Assembly (NCBI GenBank): GCA_013299105.1
Contig: JAAFJY010000017.1
Location: 79,028-143,027 of the forward strand
DNA length: 64,000 nucleotides
Direction: 5' to 3'
Origin: Chitinophagales bacterium
Lineage (GTDB): Bacteria > Bacteroidota > Bacteroidia > Chitinophagales > Saprospiraceae
In this document: one piece after another, positions 1-8,264 of the stretch
How positions within the stretch are numbered: the stretch's first letter is position 1
How the letters are laid out: each line of letters starts with the position of its first letter
Notes under the pieces: generated by a model
Seen by the model: only the letters and a program-made list of their open reading frames with translations
What the model was told of the DNA's origin: nothing
Database searches by the model: none
Made by a program: the position numbers and the translations under genes

Positions 1-1
1 G

Positions 2-643
2 ATTGCCTCCTACCAGTTCACGGAGTTCAACGCCGATCTGAATAAAGAAGTGGTGATCACCAGTTTTGCCAACAGCAACCGCGCCGCGGCTTATGGGGCA
101 GAATTCACTTTGAAAAACAGTTTCTTCGGTTGGCTGGACCTGACCACCAACCTCAACATCTTCCAGGCCGACGTGGATGCCAGCAATGTAGAAACCGACC
201 TGAAAGTGAGTCGTACCAGTGGGTTTTTGAAGGAAATTGTGCAAATCAAGCTGCCCAAGGGCTTTGCCTTGCAATTCAACGGTGAATACCGTTCAAGGGC
301 TTCGTTTACACCTTCTACCAACAACGACCCCTTCCAAGGTGGCGGGCCACCTGCTCAAAACACCGCTCAAGGCTACACCAAAGGGTATTGGTTCATGGAT
401 GCCTCGCTGCGCAAAGAGTTGCTAAAAGGGAAAGGTAACTTGACTCTGAGTGCCCAAGACATCTTCAAAACCCGCAGATTTGGCTCATTTACCCTGACCG
501 ATTTCTTCTCGCAAGAAACTTCTCGCATCATGAATCCACAGATGGTTCGCCTCAACTTTTCCTACCGCTTTGGCAAAATGGACGCTTCCCTTTTCAACCG
601 CAAAAACAACCGGGTGACTGGACAGGGCAATGACATGATGTAA
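2..643 (+). CDS. Outer membrane beta-barrel family receptor, C-terminal end (partial)
   Basis: The reading frame is open from the left edge, so the gene begins before the window and only about the last 213 residues are present. The visible part is alternating amphipathic beta strands (for example FALQFNGEYRSRASF, GNLTLSAQDIF) and ends with MVRLNFSYRFGK followed by a short polar tail with FNRKNN. That ending is typical of the outer membrane beta-barrel family (OMP_b-brl_3 type) of Bacteroidota TonB-dependent-receptor-like proteins, in which the last strand reads roughly Y-x-F-G-K. The substrate cannot be judged because plug and N-terminal domains are missing. A repeat element starts only 10 bases after the stop codon. 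Confidence 0.8.
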   Translation: MASYQFTEFNADLNKEVVITSFANSNRAAAYGAEFTLKNSFFGWLDLTTNLNIFQADVDASNVETDLKVSRTSGFLKEIVQIKLPKGFALQFNGEYRSRASFTPSTNNDPFQGGGPPAQNTAQGYTKGYWFMDASLRKELLKGKGNLTLSAQDIFKTRRFGSFTLTDFFSQETSRIMNPQMVRLNFSYRFGKMDASLFNRKNNRVTGQGNDMM

Positions 644-652
644 ATCTGGTTA

Positions 653-841
653 GTGACAAGCCACGAATAAACCTTACCAAATCGCAACTGCATTGCCCCG
701 CTCACGCGGTGCTGGTTGGGAACACGGATGAAACTGATGAAACGGATGAAACTGATTTACACGGATTTCCAGCACGACGTTGACCATGATGTTGACAACT
801 GGCAATTAAAAAATTGGTAAGGTTTATTTTTGAACCATTAC
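653..841. repeat. Inverted-end repeat element, copy 1 (MITE-like, family 2)
   Basis: About 185 bp with inverted ends: the left end reads GACAAGCCACGAATAAACC and the right end is the complement of GGTTCAAAAATAAACC, both followed by TTACCAA. The interior holds a GC-rich hairpin (CCCCGCTCACGCGG) and a GATGAAAC-type short tandem stretch. Other copies are at 35671-35853 (opposite orientation) and about 48300-48552 (diverged). No transposase is encoded; short open frames here are not conserved between copies. Confidence 0.75.
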
Positions 842-916
842 TTAGACAATTCGTCAAACATTGTTCAAACTCGAGGTGGTGTGTTCTTATTGAGTGCGCC
901 ACCTTTTTTGTCCCCT

Positions 917-1717
917 TCACTCCCCCTCAAAAACCGCCAAAGCCCTGCCATCCCAGCTTACCACAAAACCAGGTTTTCCCCGCAATAATTCCGGGTTGCC
1001 AGTTGCGGAAAAAGGGGCTTTTTCCCCATTCGGATTTAGCAAAAAATACTGCCCAGCTTGCCGATAAAGCAGGTATTGGTCCCAGCTTTGCAGGTCTTCC
1101 AAGCTTTTGAGCGGGATGATTTTTTGGAATTGGCCAAAAAGATCAAAAACCAGGATGCCTTCCCTTGGCTCCAATAAATAAGCGTGGGTTTCGTTGACAA
1201 CGAGGTGAGAGGGGTTGATGGGACGGGTAAAATGCTGATTGAGGTCCAGGCTTTCGGCTTTGATTTGGCGGTTTACATCCATTTTGCGCAAGCGAAACAT
1301 GACCGCGTCATACAACCAAATGAAGTTATCACGCCCCATTGCGGCCAAGGTAGGCAAGGGGTGCGTTTCCTGGTCCAGGCGGATGTCGGCGCTCATGTTG
1401 AGGGTGCGATCCAGGATCACCAGGGTCTGGTAGTCGGGGTAAAACAGCAGGACGTTGAAGGGATCGGTAGCGTCCACGGTTTGCAAATTACCCAGGTAAC
1501 GATTGCTGAAATCGAAAAGAAATTGCCCCTCGGTGCCTAGTTTTTGCAGGTGATTGTCATTGTCCACCACATACACTTGCCGCAACTTGTCGGTAGCCAA
1601 GGTTTTCAGGTCGATTTCCAGTTTCCAATTGGGAATTTTATCCTGTGCAGCAGCGTTTTGGGCAAAAAGGAAGAAAAAAGCGAGCTGAAAAATGGTTTTG
1701 AACACGTAACTGGTCAT
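917..1717 (-). CDS. Secreted hypothetical protein, beta-propeller-like
   Basis: A 266-residue protein of unknown function. I chose the ATG at 1715-1717 because it is followed by a clear signal peptide (hydrophobic FKTIFQLAFFFLFAQNAAA, cleavage probably after AAA); an upstream extension in the same frame would run through a 9-bp tandem repeat and a hairpin and is implausible. The mature part has regularly spaced motifs such as VYVVDNDNHLQKL, LVILDRTLNMS, FIWLYDA and GILVFDLFGQF, which look like propeller blades of the YncE/six-bladed kind. It lies just downstream of lpxH on the same strand, but a 196-bp repeat-filled gap separates them, so co-transcription is uncertain. Its translation start is buried in a strong inverted repeat. 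Confidence 0.6.
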   Translation of the reverse strand: MTSYVFKTIFQLAFFFLFAQNAAAQDKIPNWKLEIDLKTLATDKLRQVYVVDNDNHLQKLGTEGQFLFDFSNRYLGNLQTVDATDPFNVLLFYPDYQTLVILDRTLNMSADIRLDQETHPLPTLAAMGRDNFIWLYDAVMFRLRKMDVNRQIKAESLDLNQHFTRPINPSHLVVNETHAYLLEPREGILVFDLFGQFQKIIPLKSLEDLQSWDQYLLYRQAGQYFLLNPNGEKAPFSATGNPELLRGKPGFVVSWDGRALAVFEGE

Positions 1718-1776
1718 TTTGCCAGTCCAAGGTTTGCTAAACTTCAAAAGTTTGGTAAACCTTGGACTGGCAAAAT
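1716..1776. repeat. Long inverted repeat overlapping a start codon
   Basis: Arms 1716-1743 and 1749-1776 match at 26 of 28 positions around a 5-base loop; the core is CCAAGGTTTGCTAAAC. It begins inside the start codon of the secreted protein at 917-1717, so the hairpin would occupy the leader of that mRNA. A shorter relative with the same core lies at 39371-39403. Confidence 0.8.
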
Positions 1777-1808
1777 CGCGGTCAAGGTCGCGCCAAAATT
1801 CCGTGAAA

Positions 1809-1859
1809 ATCCGCGCAATCCGCGCAATCCGCGCAATCCGCGCAATCCGCGCAATCCGT
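1809..1859. repeat. 9-bp tandem repeat (ATCCGCGCA, about 5.7 copies)
   Basis: Five exact copies of ATCCGCGCA plus a partial one lie in the lpxH downstream gap. All frames through it stay open on both strands and give artificial repeats (NPR or IAR triplets), which is why spurious reading frames appear here. A REP-like hairpin (CTCGCGCAGCGAG) follows at about 1874-1887. Confidence 0.85.
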
Positions 1860-1913
1860 GTGCTAAAAAAAAGACTCGCGCAGCGAGGCTGCGAAGCAGT
1901 GTTTGATCTGCGG

Positions 1914-2699
1914 CTATCCTCCGAGGCTGCCAAAGACTTTCCCCTGCTCATTTTCAAAAAACCGGACCGTAATTTCCCCTTCATGTAACTCGGCGTATGA
2001 ATTGTAATGCAACCATTCTCCCAGGTTAATATAACGACTTCGCCCATTTTTTAGCGTGTAGTCGATGGGCAAGTGGCGGTGGCCGAAGATGAAATAATCG
2101 GTTTGGGGCAATTGTTGCAGCTTTTCTTCGGCATAAATCAGTAGCCATTCTTTTTCCGGCCCCAAGAACTCGCTTTCGGGCGGATTGACCGAGCGGCTTT
2201 TGCCTGACCAATAATTGGCGAGACCGATGCCAAAATTGGGGTGCAGGCGCGCAAAAGCCCATTGGCAAAGCGGGTGGGCGAATACTTTTTTCAAAAACTT
2301 GTACCCGTAATCGCCCGGCCCCAAGCCGTCGCCGTGCCCCATGAAACAGGTTTTGCCCTGCAATTCGCGGATGATCGGCTGGCGGTAGGTTTTGATGCCC
2401 AGTTCTTCCTCAAAATAGCGAAAAATCCACATGTCGTGGTTGCCCGTGAAAAAATGCAAGGGAATACCCGCATCGCTGAGATCGGCCAGTTTGCCCAAAA
2501 AACGGGTATGGCCCTTGGGCATGGCATGGCGGTACTCGAACCAAAAGTCGAACAAGTCGCCGACCAAAAAAATCTCCTCCGCTTGTGGTGCAACGTGGTC
2601 GAACCAACGCAAGAGCAAGCGCTCTCGCTCGGCACTGGGCAAGCGGCCCGCTGCGCCCAGGTGAAAATCGGAGGCAAAGAAAATGGATTTGGATGACAT
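1914..2699 (-). CDS. lpxH: UDP-2,3-diacylglucosamine diphosphatase
   Basis: LpxH hydrolyses UDP-2,3-diacylglucosamine to lipid X, the fourth step of lipid A synthesis, at the cytoplasmic face of the inner membrane. The 261-residue product carries the metallophosphoesterase ligands in order: DFHLG (about residue 11), GDLFDFWFEYR, GNHDMW, a GHGDG stretch and FGHRHLP near residue 205. GDLFDFWFEYR together with GDYGYKFLKK is typical of the LpxH branch in Bacteroidota rather than general phosphoesterases. I chose the ATG at 2697-2699; the frame extends upstream, but that extension is tryptophan- and arginine-rich and lies over the downstream end of the next gene. Length fits the family. Alternative: a related LpxH2-type enzyme. 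Confidence 0.85.
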   Translation of the reverse strand: MSSKSIFFASDFHLGAAGRLPSAERERLLLRWFDHVAPQAEEIFLVGDLFDFWFEYRHAMPKGHTRFLGKLADLSDAGIPLHFFTGNHDMWIFRYFEEELGIKTYRQPIIRELQGKTCFMGHGDGLGPGDYGYKFLKKVFAHPLCQWAFARLHPNFGIGLANYWSGKSRSVNPPESEFLGPEKEWLLIYAEEKLQQLPQTDYFIFGHRHLPIDYTLKNGRSRYINLGEWLHYNSYAELHEGEITVRFFENEQGKVFGSLGG

Positions 2700-2757
2700 G
2701 GGGCGAAGATAAGGCAGCGAACAAGGCTTGTGAAGCTTGCTGCGTTTTTTTTGTGGT

Positions 2758-4728
2758 TCACCCCACCATCTCCACCCAAGCCCCCCCTTCTTCCAAATTC
2801 CCAAATCGCAACTCCAGCCCCAATTTCTGCGCAAAATCCTGCACCACTTGCAGCCCAAAACCACTCAACAAAAGATCGGTGCTACCTGGCGTTTTCAGTT
2901 GCTCAAGCATAGCTGGAGAAAAACCTGGTCCATTGTCCTGGATTTGCAGGTGTACACGGTTTCCTTCACGCCAGGCGCGCCATTCGATTTGCGCATTCGT
3001 GCGGCCTTTGAGGGCTTTTTGGGCATTGCTGCTCAGGTTTTGCAAGATGATCCAGAGGTAATTCGGGTCGGTTTTGAAGGTTAAATCGGTGGGGGAATCG
3101 AAAATCCACTTGATTTCAGCCTGTCCGGCATAAGTTTGCTTTAGGCGTTGAAAAAGAGTACTTATCAAAACGGGTTCCATTTGTAAGCTGACCTGGCTCA
3201 TTTGCGCTTTGCTCCACAGCAGCATGTTTTCCAGGTTTTCGAGCAGGGCTTCGGTGTTTTGGGTTATTTTTTCCTGGCTTTTCAGGGCCAAATCTGGGCT
3301 CAACAAATCTGGATCATTTTTTTGCAGGCTCAAAAGGTTGATCAGGTTGCTGAGTGGGTGCCGCAGGTCGTGGCTGATCACGGCCAGGAGTTGTGCTTTT
3401 TGCCGATTAGCCTGGTCCAGCGATTGATTGAGTGATTGAAGTTGTTCGTTTGATTTGCGGCGAATTTGACTCGTGCGGTACAATAAAAACACAATCAAAA
3501 GCAACAAGAGCGAGCCTAAAACAAAGGCCCATTGCACTTTTTTTTGCTGGCCAATGGTCAGTTCTTGGATGGCGATTTCGGCGTTTTTCTTTTCCAAAAA
3601 GTAATTGCTCTCCGCTTCAGCTAGCTTGTTTTTGCTTTCCTGCGAGTAAATCGAGTCGTGTTGGGCATGGAATTGGTACATGGACTGGTAAGCGTCTTGG
3701 AAATTACCCTCAGCAGCCATAAGTTCGGCTTTCAATCCCAGCAAGAAGTGCAGATTCCCCTGGTCTTGAGCATGTTTAGCCAGCTCAAAAGCACGTTGAT
3801 AAGCAGCATGGGCTTTGACCAGGGCCTGTTTTTTGGTCTTTGTACTTTGCTTTGCGCTGTCCAAAAAAGTCCAGGCAATGTTGCCCAAGTTGGTGATCGA
3901 CAATTGATGCCCCGGAAAGCTTTCATCCCAAATCTCTTGGGCCTTTAATTGTCGATCCAAGCGTTGGTGGGTCTTTTTGAAGAGCAAAGCTTGGTTTTGA
4001 TAGACCTCAGCCAATTTCAAGGGCGCGTCCACTTTTTTGAGCAAAAACAAAGCGCGCTGATACGCCTGAATGGCCTGGGCAGTATCCGCCAACAACTGGT
4101 ATTTGTTCGCAAGACTGGCATGGCAGGCGGCCATGCCGTACTGGTCATCTAAGCTGTGGTAACGCTGAAGCGCTCGTCGGGTATAGGAAAATGACTTGTC
4201 GAAATATTGCTGTTCTGAGTAAACGATTGCAATGTTTTCCAACAGCAAGGGCTGCAAGACAGTTATTTTTGCCTGTTCCGCCAACTTCAGCGCTGCAAAA
4301 AAAGCTTGTAGGGCGGGGCTGTATTGCCCTTGCCGCAGGTGCAGGGTTCCCAGGGCATTGGTAGCACTGCTGAGGTTGAAGGTGTCTTGGTTGGTACGGT
4401 GAATTTGAATTTCGGCCAGGATCAAAGGCATGGCTCGCTGGTAATCCCCTTCATCGGTGTACAAGCGCCCCAACATGCCTTTAAAAATGCCGATGCCCTT
4501 GGTCCAGCCCATTTTTTGCACCCATTTCAGGCCTTCATTGGCGTAGTGGATGGCGCGTTTTGGCTCATTTTGCAATTGGTCCGCAATGCTTTTGTACAAG
4601 CGAGCCTTTGCCGTATCGTTTGGGGTGCGCGGCAATAAATGGATCAAGGAATCAAGTGGCGATTGTGCTTTAATTTCCGACAAAAACAAGCATGAGCAAA
4701 GCCAAAAAAGCAAGTGGTGTTTAGGCAT
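2758..4728 (-). CDS. TPR-containing sensor histidine kinase
   Basis: 656 residues. An N-terminal signal peptide (about 1-21) is followed by roughly eight helical TPR-like repeats (30-390), so the sensor is periplasmic. A short coiled coil leads to one transmembrane helix (about 399-417, FVLGSLLLLLIVFLLY) and a cytoplasmic kinase. The H-box is AVISHDLRHPLSNL with His453, the N-box LQNLSSNAQKAL with Asn568, and the G-box DNGPGF at 598-603. It lies 17 bases downstream of a LytTR response regulator, an arrangement known for Bacteroidota TPR-kinase/LytTR pairs. The peptide or envelope signal sensed cannot be read from the sequence. Confidence 0.88.
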   Translation of the reverse strand: MPKHHLLFWLCSCLFLSEIKAQSPLDSLIHLLPRTPNDTAKARLYKSIADQLQNEPKRAIHYANEGLKWVQKMGWTKGIGIFKGMLGRLYTDEGDYQRAMPLILAEIQIHRTNQDTFNLSSATNALGTLHLRQGQYSPALQAFFAALKLAEQAKITVLQPLLLENIAIVYSEQQYFDKSFSYTRRALQRYHSLDDQYGMAACHASLANKYQLLADTAQAIQAYQRALFLLKKVDAPLKLAEVYQNQALLFKKTHQRLDRQLKAQEIWDESFPGHQLSITNLGNIAWTFLDSAKQSTKTKKQALVKAHAAYQRAFELAKHAQDQGNLHFLLGLKAELMAAEGNFQDAYQSMYQFHAQHDSIYSQESKNKLAEAESNYFLEKKNAEIAIQELTIGQQKKVQWAFVLGSLLLLLIVFLLYRTSQIRRKSNEQLQSLNQSLDQANRQKAQLLAVISHDLRHPLSNLINLLSLQKNDPDLLSPDLALKSQEKITQNTEALLENLENMLLWSKAQMSQVSLQMEPVLISTLFQRLKQTYAGQAEIKWIFDSPTDLTFKTDPNYLWIILQNLSSNAQKALKGRTNAQIEWRAWREGNRVHLQIQDNGPGFSPAMLEQLKTPGSTDLLLSGFGLQVVQDFAQKLGLELRFGNLEEGGAWVEMVG

Positions 4729-4745
4729 AAATCAGGGTGTTAGGA

Positions 4746-5441
4746 TCAAAATGCCAAGTTAGCCTTGTACTTGCGCCCAATCGGGAGGCTTACTCCCCTT
4801 ACCACCAACTCCGAAGCACTCATTTTTTCCACAAACATTTTTTGTACTGCATAACTGCGGTGAATGCGGGTAAAATGCCCGAATTCTGGCATGGTCAGCA
4901 AGCTCCCCAAAGTCGATAAGACGCAATGTTTCCGCTGGGTAGTGACGATCTTGGTGTAATCGCCCAGTGCTTCCAGGTACAGCACATCCTTAACAGTGAT
5001 GCGGTGCTGCTCGTGGCCTTCTTTGATGAAAAAACTATCGCCACCCAGGAATTGGTCGAACAAGCCCGATTTTTCCCGCAGGGTAAAATGTTCTTCCAGC
5101 CGCGCCACACAGCGTTCAAAGCGCTCGGCTTTGAGGGGTTTCACCAAAAAATCGAAGGCGGCACTTTCGTAGCTGTCCAGGGCGTATTCGGCGTGGGCGG
5201 TGATGAAGACGCAAAGGGGCTTGGAGTGTAAGTTTTGCCAGAACTCCAACCCCGTTTGTCCAGGCATGTCAATGTCCAAAAACAGGACTTCGACTTCATT
5301 TTTTTGCAAAAATTCCGCTGCTTCTTGGGCCGAAGAGAAGGTAGCCAAGAGTTCCAAAAAAGGTACTTTCCGAACCTGGGCGACACTCATGAGCAAGTCC
5401 ACAGCGTCGTCGTCCACAATGATGCAGCGGTGTTTAGGCAT
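4746..5441 (-). CDS. LytTR-family response regulator
   Basis: 231 residues from the ATG at 5439-5441; an in-frame TTG nine bases upstream is possible but less likely. The receiver domain occupies about 1-118, with acidic residues in IIVDDDAVD, the phosphoacceptor Asp56 in FLDIDMPG, the Thr/Ser region FITAHAEYA and the conserved Lys in FLVKPL. The C-terminal LytTR DNA-binding domain spans about 135-231, with the family-typical motifs VLYLEALGDYTKI, FTRIHRSYAV and LPIGRKYK. It is first in a two-gene operon with the TPR sensor kinase. A CAAAGGTA on the plus strand at 5463-5470 (TACCTTTG on the coding strand) could be its -7 element, but I see no good -33 box. Confidence 0.9.
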   Translation of the reverse strand: MPKHRCIIVDDDAVDLLMSVAQVRKVPFLELLATFSSAQEAAEFLQKNEVEVLFLDIDMPGQTGLEFWQNLHSKPLCVFITAHAEYALDSYESAAFDFLVKPLKAERFERCVARLEEHFTLREKSGLFDQFLGGDSFFIKEGHEQHRITVKDVLYLEALGDYTKIVTTQRKHCVLSTLGSLLTMPEFGHFTRIHRSYAVQKMFVEKMSASELVVRGVSLPIGRKYKANLAF

Positions 5442-5462
5442 TTTGGGCAAATTTCAACCATA

Positions 5463-5470
5463 CAAAGGTA
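5463..5470 (-). promoter_or_regulatory. Possible -7 element upstream of the LytTR regulator
   Basis: The coding strand reads TACCTTTG, matching the Bacteroidota TAnnTTTG -7 consensus, 22 bases before the chosen ATG. No TTTG or TTG lies at the expected distance upstream, so this is weak. Confidence 0.3.
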
Positions 5471-5510
5471 GGTCGTTTACCGATAAAAAAAGTGGTTCAT
5501 CGATCAGTAC

Positions 5511-5541
5511 TTGAGTTGACTTGGCACTGGGCTTAGTTTTG
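5511..5541 (+). promoter_or_regulatory. Bacteroidota-type promoter (-33 TTG, -7 TAGTTTTG)
   Basis: TTG at 5511-5513 and TAGTTTTG at 5534-5541 are separated by 20 bases, matching the TTTG-N19-21-TAnnTTTG primary sigma consensus of the phylum. It lies about 54 bases before the start of the lipoprotein gene at 5595. Confidence 0.5.
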
Positions 5542-5594
5542 AATCATCAAACAGCCTTGAGCTGGTTTTCAAAACACTCGAAACCACCTGTGAC

Positions 5595-6134
5595 ATGATT
5601 AAGCTTCGTTCCATCCAACTTGGACTATTGGCCTTCAGTTTTTTCACCTGCACTGCCTTTATGTGCAGCAAAGACGACAGCCCCGCAACCCCCAATAATC
5701 CTGAATTCACTTCTTTGATCGGCTACTGGATCGTTAAAGGGGGGAATTCATACGGCATCAACGACAAAGGCGAGAAAAAAGTAACTGCTACCTTGAAAGA
5801 AAACACCTCTGCCTATGAGTTTTTTGCTGACGGCACCTTCATCAGCCACGTTTTGGTCGGGCAAGTTGACTCTGAGAAAGGCAATTGGAAATTGGAGGTA
5901 AAAAAACTGGACGGCAAAGACATCGAAGAGGGCGTTTTGGCCTTGACTTCACCCTCCATGAAGGCGCTGGCTGGACAACTTTTTGTGGACAAAGACGGCT
6001 ACATGCGCGCCCAAATCTCCAGCATCAACAAATCGGTAGCCAGCACAAAACCCCGTATTTACCTGATTTCAAAACATGTAGAGGCTTATCCGTATAAAGA
6101 AGCTTGGGTGGAGTCGATTTATGAGACGCGGTAA
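5595..6134 (+). CDS. Hypothetical lipoprotein, lipocalin-like
   Basis: 179 residues. The N-terminus has a basic start, a hydrophobic run (LGLLAFSFFTCTAFM) and a lipobox-like FMC at residue 24, followed by SKDDSPAT, typical of Bacteroidota surface or periplasmic lipoproteins. The rest contains the pattern YWIVKGGN, AYEFFADGTFISHVL and KGNWKLE, reminiscent of the lipocalin-like domains in Bacteroidota proteins: a W-x-x-x-G strand, a F-x-x-D-G-T-F strand, then a G-x-W strand. No catalytic residues are evident. It is a single gene between divergent and convergent neighbours, preceded by a good promoter match. The function is unknown. Confidence 0.65.
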   Translation: MIKLRSIQLGLLAFSFFTCTAFMCSKDDSPATPNNPEFTSLIGYWIVKGGNSYGINDKGEKKVTATLKENTSAYEFFADGTFISHVLVGQVDSEKGNWKLEVKKLDGKDIEEGVLALTSPSMKALAGQLFVDKDGYMRAQISSINKSVASTKPRIYLISKHVEAYPYKEAWVESIYETR

Positions 6135-6158
6135 GGAGGCCTGGGAGATTCCCTACCA

Positions 6159-7880
6159 TCATGCCCTATCCCCCCATTCTTTCCATTGGTAAACCTCGCC
6201 CCCTAGAAAAACGACATAAAACCCGCGCACATCCGGACGAGAAAATCGTTCACTGCGCATGTATTCATCCAATTGGGTTTCGGCTTGCTGGATGACTTTT
6301 TCCAGGGTTTTTTCAGCTGATTTTTTGACGTATTTTAATTCCAAAACGATGTCAAATTTGACTGGGCGGTTGGGCATTTTTTCCAGGAAAATGTCGGGAT
6401 AGCCTTTTTTGGCTTCGTATTCGCTGTGGATGTAATAGGATTCGTAGGGAAAAAGCAGGCCAATCATCAGGGTTTGTAAGTGCTTTTCACCGTAAACGAG
6501 TTCATCTCGATTGGAATGATTTTCGGCCAGCACATATTCCACCAGCTTGAAGAAAGGTTCAGGGTTGGCCTCACTAATCATGGCGGAAATGCTTTGAACG
6601 ATCGGCCTTTTGGTTTTGGCAAAGCGAGTTTTGGCTAAATAAATGGAGGTAAAATACTCGAAGTAGAGCTTTTTAATGACATAATTCGGCACTTCAAAGC
6701 GCCAGCCAATGGTTGCAACCCCTCTAAAACTGAGCATCCCCATGTAAAAGAGCAAACTCAAAAAATCGTCTTCTGTAAACTCCAGTTCTAAATTATACAA
6801 ATGGGTTAACGGGAAGTCAATGTACCCTTTTTCAACTAATGTCTCCAATAGTTCATATTTGGCATCCTCTTCGCCGCCTATTTTAAAAATATTTTTGATT
6901 TTTCGATAATCTGAAATCACATTGGTATCCAGCATGACCGCAGGATATTTGTTCATGATGCTGTATTCTCTCAAAAAATACAGCACCATATCGGGATTAA
7001 ACAACAAGTTATGGGCATCTTCTGTAAACAAATAGCCATCATACCATGCTTCTAAATCCGCCATCATTTCAGGTATTTTCTCGCCTGGGATAGCCGATTG
7101 ATGTAAAATTGCTTCCACCTCTGGATGGGTAAAGCCCATCATATCGTGAAAGATGGGGTTCAGACTAATATTGCCGCTGATGTTAAATCCACTGGTCAAG
7201 GAATCTAAAGTGATCGGAGACACACCTGTGATGAAAATTCGATCAACTATCCCCTCGCCAGTCGCGGTTTTGAAGCTTTCATAAAACTTGCCCACAAAAC
7301 CATTGGTGCTCACATTGGACTTGAATCGGTCCAGGTCAAAAGACAATAATTCATTGGCAAAATGGTCGTATTCGTCAACGAGGAGATAGATCTTGTGAGG
7401 TATTTTGTTCGTTTTGGTAATGCCAAAGAGGGTTTTTACAATGGCTTCAGGGCTTTTTTGCCCCAAAATCGTATGCTTGTCTTCTTTTGTATAAAAACTA
7501 CCGTAAGCCCCCAGAAAAGTGCGTGCCCCTTCTATGACATTGGTTAGAAATACCTGGTAGGTACGTTCGAGGCTAGCAGTATCAATGCGACTAAGTTCGA
7601 AACGCAAAACCAGATAATTGTTTGCTGCTTCGGTTGGGTTCTGTCCGATGTAAAGCTTACCAAAAAGGTTTTGAAATTCATCTTTATACTCTAACCCATA
7701 ATAATGATGCAAGGTACTAATAAACAAACTTTTTCCGAACCGACGCGGACGTAAAAAAATGAGGTATTTAGAATTCCATTTTTCCAGTTTCTCAATAAAA
7801 TCAGTACGATCTTGGTAGAAGTAGTTTTCCAGTATCAACTTTTTAAAATCGCTTTCACCGTATGGAATCTTGATCATCAT
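6159..7880 (-). CDS. AAA-ATPase-like and PD-(D/E)XK nuclease-like protein
   Basis: 573 residues, the usual size of this Bacteroidota family (AAA-ATPase-like domain, then DUF1703/PD-(D/E)XK). The N-terminus begins with IPYGESDFKKL and has a Walker A-like LRPRRFGKSLF at about residues 42-52 and a Walker B-like IYLLVDEYDHF near 165. The C-terminal domain has the nuclease-fold motif YPDIFLEK then FDIVLELKYVKK, with the D...ExK pattern. The gene family is abundant and strain-variable in Bacteroidota and is usually a lone gene, as here. Proposed roles range from defence to mobile-element-related functions; none is established. Base composition is more AT-rich than the neighbours, which fits horizontal spread. 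Start: the first of two adjacent Met codons. Confidence 0.85.
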   Translation of the reverse strand: MMIKIPYGESDFKKLILENYFYQDRTDFIEKLEKWNSKYLIFLRPRRFGKSLFISTLHHYYGLEYKDEFQNLFGKLYIGQNPTEAANNYLVLRFELSRIDTASLERTYQVFLTNVIEGARTFLGAYGSFYTKEDKHTILGQKSPEAIVKTLFGITKTNKIPHKIYLLVDEYDHFANELLSFDLDRFKSNVSTNGFVGKFYESFKTATGEGIVDRIFITGVSPITLDSLTSGFNISGNISLNPIFHDMMGFTHPEVEAILHQSAIPGEKIPEMMADLEAWYDGYLFTEDAHNLLFNPDMVLYFLREYSIMNKYPAVMLDTNVISDYRKIKNIFKIGGEEDAKYELLETLVEKGYIDFPLTHLYNLELEFTEDDFLSLLFYMGMLSFRGVATIGWRFEVPNYVIKKLYFEYFTSIYLAKTRFAKTKRPIVQSISAMISEANPEPFFKLVEYVLAENHSNRDELVYGEKHLQTLMIGLLFPYESYYIHSEYEAKKGYPDIFLEKMPNRPVKFDIVLELKYVKKSAEKTLEKVIQQAETQLDEYMRSERFSRPDVRGFYVVFLGGEVYQWKEWGDRA

Positions 7881-8264
7881 CCAGTTATTTGCACGTAAAA
7901 GTACAAAATGTTGGCGCTGTTTACAAGTTTACACTAAACGAATAAGGGTAACGTTGAAACCCTTCCTAGCCTATACACTCCAGCGGCCACAGATTGGATC
8001 CTGTTCCGCCCCCAAACCTCCAAACTGACTGGCGGAACGATGTAAGCTTGTTCTGCCTCAAAAATCTAAAGTACATAAAGTCCATTTGTCATAGGGCTTG
8101 TAATTAGGGAACAAACGAAAAATAGGATACCCAAATCAACTGTTCATCGGCATCATTCAGGCGGGGTCTTTTCAACATTTCAACCCTTCAACATTTCAAC
8201 TATCCAAGGGTTCTTGTGAAACCTTGAACTTGCGCCTTGGGTATGTTTTTATTTAAAAACTCCC
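7881..8264. other. Intergenic region with short CAAC-type repeats
   Basis: No gene is supported. At about 8168-8200 there is a pyrimidine-rich stretch of repeated TTCAACATTTCAAC units that recurs upstream of hypC near 43398-43431. The rest shows nothing recognisable. Confidence 0.5.

Noticed and set aside
1719..2047. Long reading frames with NPR or IAR triplet repeats across 1.7-1.9 kb, including an N-terminal extension of the secreted protein
   Set aside because: They are produced by the 9-bp tandem repeat, which keeps several frames open; the signal peptide places the true start at 1717.
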